Origin: an uncultured Propionibacteriaceae bacterium
GTDB lineage: Bacteria; Actinomycetota; Actinomycetes; Propionibacteriales; Propionibacteriaceae
Assembly: GCA_945911015.1 (NCBI GenBank)
Contig: CAMDZW010000001.1
Coordinates: 1-64,000, forward strand
Direction of reading: 5' to 3'
DNA: 64,000 bases
A program made the position numbers and the translations under genes. The notes beneath the pieces were generated by a model, which saw only the letters and a list, made by a program, of their open reading frames with translations, was not told the DNA's origin and ran no database searches. The first letter of the stretch is position 1. Every line of letters begins with the position of its first letter. Below, one piece after another: positions 59,697-64,000 of this stretch.

Positions 59697-60352
59697 GTGC
59701 TGCCTTCGCCGCTTCGACCGGCCGGATCCTGCTGTTCAGTGACGTCGACTCGACCCTGATCCGAGACGAGACGATCGACCTCCTCGCCGACGAGGCAGGC
59801 TGTGGTGAACAGGTCGCCGAGGTCACTGCCCAGGCGATGCGTGGTGAGCTCGACTTCACTGCCTCCCTACACGCCCGTGTCGGTCTACTGGCCGGCCTCG
59901 AGGAGGCCGCACTGGACCGCGTGGCGGCCCGCTATGAGCTCACCACCGGTGCGGCTGAGCTGATGTCGGCCCTGTCCGCGGCCGGCCATGTCACCGGGAT
60001 CGTCAGTGGCGGGTTCACCTTCCTGACCGACCGGCTCCAACAACAACTCGGCATCATGCACGCCTGTGCCAACACTCTCGAGATCGTGGACGGTCGCCTC
60101 ACCGGTCGGGTCGTTGGACCGGTCGTGGACCGCGAGCACAAGGCCACGCTGCTGCGCTCGGTGGCCCGGGCCGAAGGGATCGCGATGGAACGCACGGTCG
60201 CTGTCGGTGACGGCGCCAACGATGCCGCGATGCTCGCTGCTGCTGGGTTGGGCGTTGCCTTCTGCGCCAAGCCGGCGTTGCGGGAAGTGGCCGATCTGGT
60301 CATCGGCGAACCCGACCTGTCGCTGCTGCTCCCCCACCTCGGACTGGGTTGA
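59693..60352 (+). CDS. serB: Phosphoserine phosphatase SerB-like HAD hydrolase
   Basis: SerB removes phosphate from O-phosphoserine in serine synthesis. The 219-residue protein has HAD motif I FSDVDSTLI with the nucleophile and acid Asp residues, motif II VSGGF, the Lys in DREHKATLL and motif III GDGANDAAMLAAAGLGVAF. No ACT domain is present at the N-terminus, unlike many actinobacterial SerB proteins. It starts with GTG at 59693 and overlaps the SRPBCC gene. Confidence 0.9.
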   Translation: MSAAFAASTGRILLFSDVDSTLIRDETIDLLADEAGCGEQVAEVTAQAMRGELDFTASLHARVGLLAGLEEAALDRVAARYELTTGAAELMSALSAAGHVTGIVSGGFTFLTDRLQQQLGIMHACANTLEIVDGRLTGRVVGPVVDREHKATLLRSVARAEGIAMERTVAVGDGANDAAMLAAAGLGVAFCAKPALREVADLVIGEPDLSLLLPHLGLG

Positions 60353-60359
60353 GCGGCCG

Positions 60360-60806
60360 TTACTCCTCGGCCAGCGCGGCCAGCCCGGCCAACGATGAGG
60401 CGAGCGCATCAGCCGTGGTGCGACGGGCACGTTCGATCCGTCGCTCGTCGGTCAGGTTGACCCAGTCGTAGGTGTGCCGGACCAGGGTCCGTCCCTCATC
60501 GAGCGGCTCGAGTTCCCAACGCCACAGATGGCCGGGCGGCGGCTGGCCCACTTCGGAGGGTTGCCATGCGATTCGGCGTCCCTCTTCGAACTCGACGACG
60601 TGGTTCTCCCTGATCGCCTGGTTGGTGGTGATGGCCATGGTGAACACATCGCCGACCGCGTGGACGCGTTGGCCCGGGACGGCTTCGGCGAGATTGTCGT
60701 TGCCGTCCCATCTCGGCTGCTGGGTCGGGTCGGCAATCAGGCCGAAGATCGTGGCCGCATCAGCGGCCACGACACGTTCGGCGGATACCACTTTGTTCTC
60801 AGTCAC
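60360..60806 (-). CDS. SRPBCC-domain protein (polyketide cyclase/dehydratase-like)
   Basis: This small protein has 148 residues. The fold signature is VSAERVVAADAATIFGLIADPTQQPRWDG, a typical N-terminal strand-helix of the cyclase/dehydrase branch. The central HVVEFEEGRRIAWQPSE and WRWELEPLDEGRTLVRHTYDW strands follow. It starts with GTG at 60806, with TAGATT seven nucleotides upstream. It is convergent with serB. The ligand is unknown. Confidence 0.82.
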   Translation of the reverse strand: MTENKVVSAERVVAADAATIFGLIADPTQQPRWDGNDNLAEAVPGQRVHAVGDVFTMAITTNQAIRENHVVEFEEGRRIAWQPSEVGQPPPGHLWRWELEPLDEGRTLVRHTYDWVNLTDERRIERARRTTADALASSLAGLAALAEE

Positions 60807-60813
60807 GATTCAG

Positions 60814-60819
60814 AATCTA
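60814..60819 (-). promoter_or_regulatory. -10 box of the second SRPBCC gene
   Basis: TAGATT on the minus strand ends 7 nt before the GTG at 60806. It is close to consensus and in leaderless position. Confidence 0.5.
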
Positions 60820-60830
60820 CTCGCCGGCGA

Positions 60831-61436
60831 TCAGATCCAGCCGCGCTGCCGGGCCACACGAGCGGCTTCGTGCCGGTTCGCCGTGCCGAGCTTGGCCACG
60901 GCGGCAGAAAGATAGTTGCGCACGGTACCGGCTGACAGATGTGCCCGTGCAGCGATCTCTTCGACCGGGGCGCCCTCAGCAGCCAGGGCGAGCACGTCCG
61001 ACTCGCGGGCGGTCAGGGGCGAGTCGCCAGCTGCCATGGCCTCGGCGGCCAGCTCCGGGTCAACATAGCGACCGCCGGCGGCGACGGTGCGGATGACCTG
61101 GGCCAGCACAGCGGCACCAACGGTTTTCGGGACGAATCCCCGTACCCCACTGGCCAGGGCCGTCTTGAGATGACCCGGCCGCCCGTGGGAGGTGACGATG
61201 ACCGCATGGCACGTCGGCAATTCGGTCCGGAGCTGGGCGGTGACGGCGATGCCATTGGGTTCGGGCATCTGCAGGTCGAGCAGCGCCACATCGGGCGTGG
61301 TGGCTCGGATCACCGCCAGCGCCTCCTCCCCCGAGGCGGCGGTCCCGACCACCTCGATGTCGTCCTCCAGGTCGAGCAGACCGGCCAGCGCCTGCCGGAT
61401 CAGGGTCTCGTCATCGGCCAACACCACGCGGATCAT
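60831..61436 (-). CDS. NarL/LuxR-family response regulator
   Basis: This 201-residue DesR-like regulator has a receiver domain (VVLADDETLIRQAL, phospho-Asp in VALLDLQMPEPNG, Lys in GFVPKTVGAA) and a LuxR helix-turn-helix (LTARESDVLALAAEGAPVEEIAARAHLSAGTVRNYLSAAVAKLG). Its start overlaps the end of the kinase gene by 4 nt. The pair forms one unit on the minus strand. The targets are not known, and the kinase's own promoter region is the simplest candidate. Confidence 0.93.
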   Translation of the reverse strand: MIRVVLADDETLIRQALAGLLDLEDDIEVVGTAASGEEALAVIRATTPDVALLDLQMPEPNGIAVTAQLRTELPTCHAVIVTSHGRPGHLKTALASGVRGFVPKTVGAAVLAQVIRTVAAGGRYVDPELAAEAMAAGDSPLTARESDVLALAAEGAPVEEIAARAHLSAGTVRNYLSAAVAKLGTANRHEAARVARQRGWI

Positions 61437-62680
61437 GTCGCTCCCTGCTTCGTCGTCGACCCTGTGTTTGCCCGGGTGGACCCTGTGTTTGCCCGGGTGG
61501 ACCCTGTGTTTGTCCTGATGGGAACCTCCGCTTCGACCACGAACCAGCCGTCGGCGTGATCGATCCGCGCCTGGCCACCGGCCGCCTCCACCCGCGATGC
61601 GATACCGCCGAGTCCGCCGGCTCCGGTCAGCGGATCGGTCGCAGCTGCGACTCCTGCCCCGTCATTGGCGACCCGAAGCCGCGCCCGGTCATCCTCGGTG
61701 GTCAGCTCGATGGTGGACGACGATGCCTGGCTGTGACGCAGGATGTTGGTGACCGATTCTCGCAGCACCCACGCCAGCACGTCGCCGGGAGCCGACACCG
61801 GCGCGATGCTCACCCGACAGTCGATCTGGGCCGCGGCCAGCAGGGCGCGAGCGCCGTCGATCTCGCCGGCCAGATCAACCAGATTGTCACCGCGGACAAC
61901 GGCACGGACCCTGGTGCCGGCCCGATCGGCGAGTTCGTGGACCCCTCGCATCTCGGCGGCAGCTGCCTCCGCCCTCCCCCGGGTGGCCAGCTCGGCCGCC
62001 AGCTCGCTCTTGACCGCGATCGCAGCCAGGGTCTGGCCGAAGACATCGTGCAGGTCGCGGCTGATCCGGGCACGTTCTTCACTGACGGCGGCCCCAGCGG
62101 CTCGGTCGCGCGCTTCCTCGAGCTCGTGGAGCACTCGCAGCTGCCATCCCGACAGCCACCACCCGCCCAGGACCGCAGGCACCAGGACGACGCCGATCCC
62201 GGCCAGATAACCAGCCTCCTGGGTGGGCCCCAGCACGGCAATCACGATGGCCCACGCCACCCCCACGGTCGCGAGCGCGATCACCGCCAGTTGCCACAGT
62301 CGCATCACCATCACCACACAGCTGAGCCACAGCAGTGCGGTGAGCGCAGCAGCGAGCAGTCCCCATCGCTCGGCTCCGGTGATGACCGAGACCGCAACGG
62401 CCGACGCCACGACGACGGCTGAGGCCACGACCAGCTGTCCGCGTTGGGCGGCGGTGAAGGCACGGCCGAGGAGACGGCCGATTCCCCATCGGGCCCACCA
62501 GTCCAGACCAATCAACCCGAGCGCCCACACCACGAGCGCAACCACTCCCCGTACCGAAAGGTCGAGGTCCAGACCTCGAACAGCGATCAGAACGCCCAGC
62601 AGAGGCGACACCGCACCCGCCCGGATGGCCCACTCGAGATAGCGGATCAACAGCTCCGGGTTGGTGCGACGGCGGGACAT
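61433..62680 (-). CDS. Sensor histidine kinase, DesK-like, with tandem-repeat C-terminus
   Basis: This 415-residue kinase has about five N-terminal spans (residues 15-165), a short linker helix, the phospho-His in RARISRDLHDVFGQTLAAIAVKSEL and an HATPase domain (WVLRESVTNILRHSQASS, VANDGAGVAAATDPLTGAGGLGGIASRV). After the ATPase domain comes an unusual tail with TGSTRAN repeats. These are encoded by a 21-bp tandem repeat (61458-61513). The ATG at 62680 is chosen because CAAGAT lies 7 nt upstream. The ATG at 62689 is equally in frame. It is coupled to the response regulator. Confidence 0.88.
   Translation of the reverse strand: MSRRRTNPELLIRYLEWAIRAGAVSPLLGVLIAVRGLDLDLSVRGVVALVVWALGLIGLDWWARWGIGRLLGRAFTAAQRGQLVVASAVVVASAVAVSVITGAERWGLLAAALTALLWLSCVVMVMRLWQLAVIALATVGVAWAIVIAVLGPTQEAGYLAGIGVVLVPAVLGGWWLSGWQLRVLHELEEARDRAAGAAVSEERARISRDLHDVFGQTLAAIAVKSELAAELATRGRAEAAAAEMRGVHELADRAGTRVRAVVRGDNLVDLAGEIDGARALLAAAQIDCRVSIAPVSAPGDVLAWVLRESVTNILRHSQASSSTIELTTEDDRARLRVANDGAGVAAATDPLTGAGGLGGIASRVEAAGGQARIDHADGWFVVEAEVPIRTNTGSTRANTGSTRANTGSTTKQGAT
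61458..61513 (-). repeat. 21-bp tandem repeat inside the kinase gene
   Basis: Two full copies (61458-61478 and 61479-61499) and a partial third (61500-61513) of a 21-bp unit encode TGSTRAN in series at the kinase C-terminus. The copies are identical, which suggests recent slippage. The length keeps the reading frame. Confidence 0.9.
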
Positions 62681-62698
62681 GGGATCCATCTTGCAGGA

Positions 62699-63604
62699 TC
62701 AGGCCGACGTCTTGCGACGGCTGACCAGCCAGGCGACGCCAGCGGCACCAAGCAGGACCACGTCGTAGATCAGCATGGCCGGCCCGGGATCCACGTCATT
62801 GCGGGCCGCGAGAGCATCAATGCTGCCGACACCGAGCAGTCCGACCAGGAAGGAGAAGGTGTTGTGGACGGCGTGGATCAGAATCGGCACCTCGAGCCCG
62901 CCGAGCCGCCAGGCGATGATCGTCAGGGACAGACCGAAGATGAAGTAGTAGCTGGCCATCCACGGATTCGCGACGAAGTGGGCGGTGGCGAACAGGGCGC
63001 TGGAGACGACCATGCCGATGACCAAGCCGAAGCCCCGCGGCGCCCAGGTCGCAGTCGCCCGGAACAGCAGGCCGCGGAAGGCCATCTCCTCACCAGCCGC
63101 CTGCAGCGGAGTGGTCAGGATGCAGATGATGATCAGCACCCACACCACCGGTGACGGCGGCTGAATGCCCGACAGCAGTGCCGATCCGATGAACAGCGCC
63201 CACACCGGGACGACGATGACCGCAGCCTTGGCCATCAGGCCCCAGCGGATCCGGCCCAGGACCGAGAGCAGGTCGGTCGCGGAGCCGTACAGCAGTTTCG
63301 ACAGCAGCAGGGATCCGGGGATGAGCAACATGAGCGCGACGTTCATGCCGATCAGCACGATGGGGCCGAGGACGAGCCCGCCGTTGAGCTGCGGGTACGG
63401 GATGGCCAGCAATCCGATGAGCAGGCCGATGACCTGACCGATCGCCATCACTACGACGACGCCGCCGATGGCGAGCAGACCGCGCCACCACTGGGTGGGA
63501 CCACAGATGTACGGGTAGGAGCGGGGATCCGGGGTGGGCGGTACTGCGGTGGTCGCCGCGCCGAGGATCGGCTCGCTGGTCGGGTCCTTCAGTGGTGAGG
63601 TCAT
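62699..63604 (-). CDS. CPBP-family intramembrane glutamic endopeptidase
   Basis: This membrane protein of 301 residues has about eight spans. The CPBP/Abi motifs are GEEMAFRGLLFR (E-E-x3-R), the His in FATAHFVANP and the last His/Asn region in ILIHAVHNTFSFL. Members cleave prenylated or signal proteins in membranes, or protect against bacteriocins. The substrate is unknown. GGAGG with TTGAGCC before the ATG supports the start at 63604. It lies 10 nt before the kinase gene on the same strand. Confidence 0.9.
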   Translation of the reverse strand: MTSPLKDPTSEPILGAATTAVPPTPDPRSYPYICGPTQWWRGLLAIGGVVVVMAIGQVIGLLIGLLAIPYPQLNGGLVLGPIVLIGMNVALMLLIPGSLLLSKLLYGSATDLLSVLGRIRWGLMAKAAVIVVPVWALFIGSALLSGIQPPSPVVWVLIIICILTTPLQAAGEEMAFRGLLFRATATWAPRGFGLVIGMVVSSALFATAHFVANPWMASYYFIFGLSLTIIAWRLGGLEVPILIHAVHNTFSFLVGLLGVGSIDALAARNDVDPGPAMLIYDVVLLGAAGVAWLVSRRKTSA

Positions 63605-63732
63605 GGCTCAATCCTCCACCCCTCCCCGGAGCGGCACCGGTGCCTTCACTCATCGGTTCTGCTGTGGTTCTCACAGATCGGCCATGACGAATGTCATGCT
63701 CTGCTCGCCCCACCCATTAGGCTGGCGCTGCC

Positions 63733-64000
63733 ATGACTTCCACTCACGAGACCTCCACCGATCCGGTGCCGCGTCGCCGCAGCCCTGCGGCCCTGCGCGC
63801 CGTCCGCCCGAAGCAGTGGATCAAGAACCTTCTGGTCTTCGCCGCGCCCCTGGCCGGCGGGCAACTGCTCGACGCCGGCGTCCTGGTGAAGTGTGTCGGC
63901 GCCTTCGTCGCCTTCTGCCTGGTCAGCGGCACGATCTATCTGGTCAACGACGCCCGCGATGTCGAGGAGGACCGGCTCCACCCCAAGAAGCGACTCCGGC
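63733..64000 (+). CDS. UbiA-type prenyltransferase, probably decaprenyl-phosphate phosphoribosyltransferase (partial)
   Basis: The first 89 residues are present, and the gene runs off the window. The segment ALRAVRPKQWIKNLLVFAAPLAGG and the motif YLVNDARDVEEDRLHPKKR (N-D-x-x-D-x-x-x-D for Mg-diphosphate) match the mycobacterial Rv3806c group. That enzyme makes decaprenylphosphoryl-phosphoribose for arabinan synthesis. Other UbiA enzymes share the motif, so the exact product is inference. The ATG at 63733 has TAGGCT nine nucleotides upstream. Confidence 0.85.
   Translation, partial: MTSTHETSTDPVPRRRSPAALRAVRPKQWIKNLLVFAAPLAGGQLLDAGVLVKCVGAFVAFCLVSGTIYLVNDARDVEEDRLHPKKRLR

Overview
The window looks like chromosome of a high-GC Gram-positive actinobacterium, probably of the Propionibacteriales (family-level placement is inference). 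The evidence is very high GC at third codon positions, many GTG starts, leaderless promoters, Tat-type signal peptides and gene families such as FadE25, Cds1, a DUF3817-type membrane protein and a decaprenylphosphoryl-pentose-type UbiA transferase. No rRNA, tRNA, CRISPR array or insertion sequence was recognised.

The backbone is housekeeping. From left to right it holds a MarR regulator (partial), the FadE25-type acyl-CoA dehydrogenase, purE-purK, a GtrA protein, a PH-domain membrane protein, trpS with a ribosome-mediated Trp attenuator, a BCCT carrier, an ABC-2 exporter, an MFS exporter, birA, a two-component system, a CDP-alcohol phosphatidyltransferase and cysteine desulfhydrase cds1. Further right are a fatty-acid desaturase with a divergent two-component system, two PH-domain membrane proteins, metY-metX-metW, maf, serB, a third two-component system, a CPBP protease and the start of a UbiA transferase. 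The order fadE25/purE/purK/gtrA/PH/birA is the one known from Mycobacterium tuberculosis (Rv3274c-Rv3279c). Here it is split by extra genes.

Three carbohydrate islands sit in this backbone. Island A (about 1.6-15.2 kb) has a secreted PL8 polysaccharide lyase with a foreign domain inserted in it, a 2-hydroxyacid dehydrogenase, a DeoR-LacI chimeric regulator, a complete family-5 ABC importer and a Gfo/Idh/MocA-TIM-barrel pair. Island B (30.5-39.8 kb) has a heparinase II/III-like lyase with an N-terminal CBM9-like domain, a TIM-barrel hydrolase-like protein, an FAD oxidoreductase, a solute-binding lipoprotein without permeases, and a LacI regulator. Island C (51.4-59.1 kb) has a 1328-residue Tat-secreted protein of unknown catalysis, a PhyH-type dioxygenase, an isolated TrpF-like protein, an AraC regulator and a second Gfo/Idh/MocA enzyme. 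A reasonable inference is that A and B cut anionic, uronate-rich polysaccharides outside the cell, import the fragments and oxidise or reduce the sugars.

The 45.1-47.0 kb stretch is different. It carries three actinobacterial DnaA boxes, two terminators with identical loops, an intact HipB antitoxin with strong operators beside a frameshifted, truncated hipA, and low-coding sequence with a repeated GTGCTGGC word. Other notable signals are an in-frame TGA inside a conserved gene (30.3 kb), a paired TCACnnnGTGA operator (5.6 kb), and a recurrent layout in which a -10 hexamer sits 6-8 nt before the start codon.
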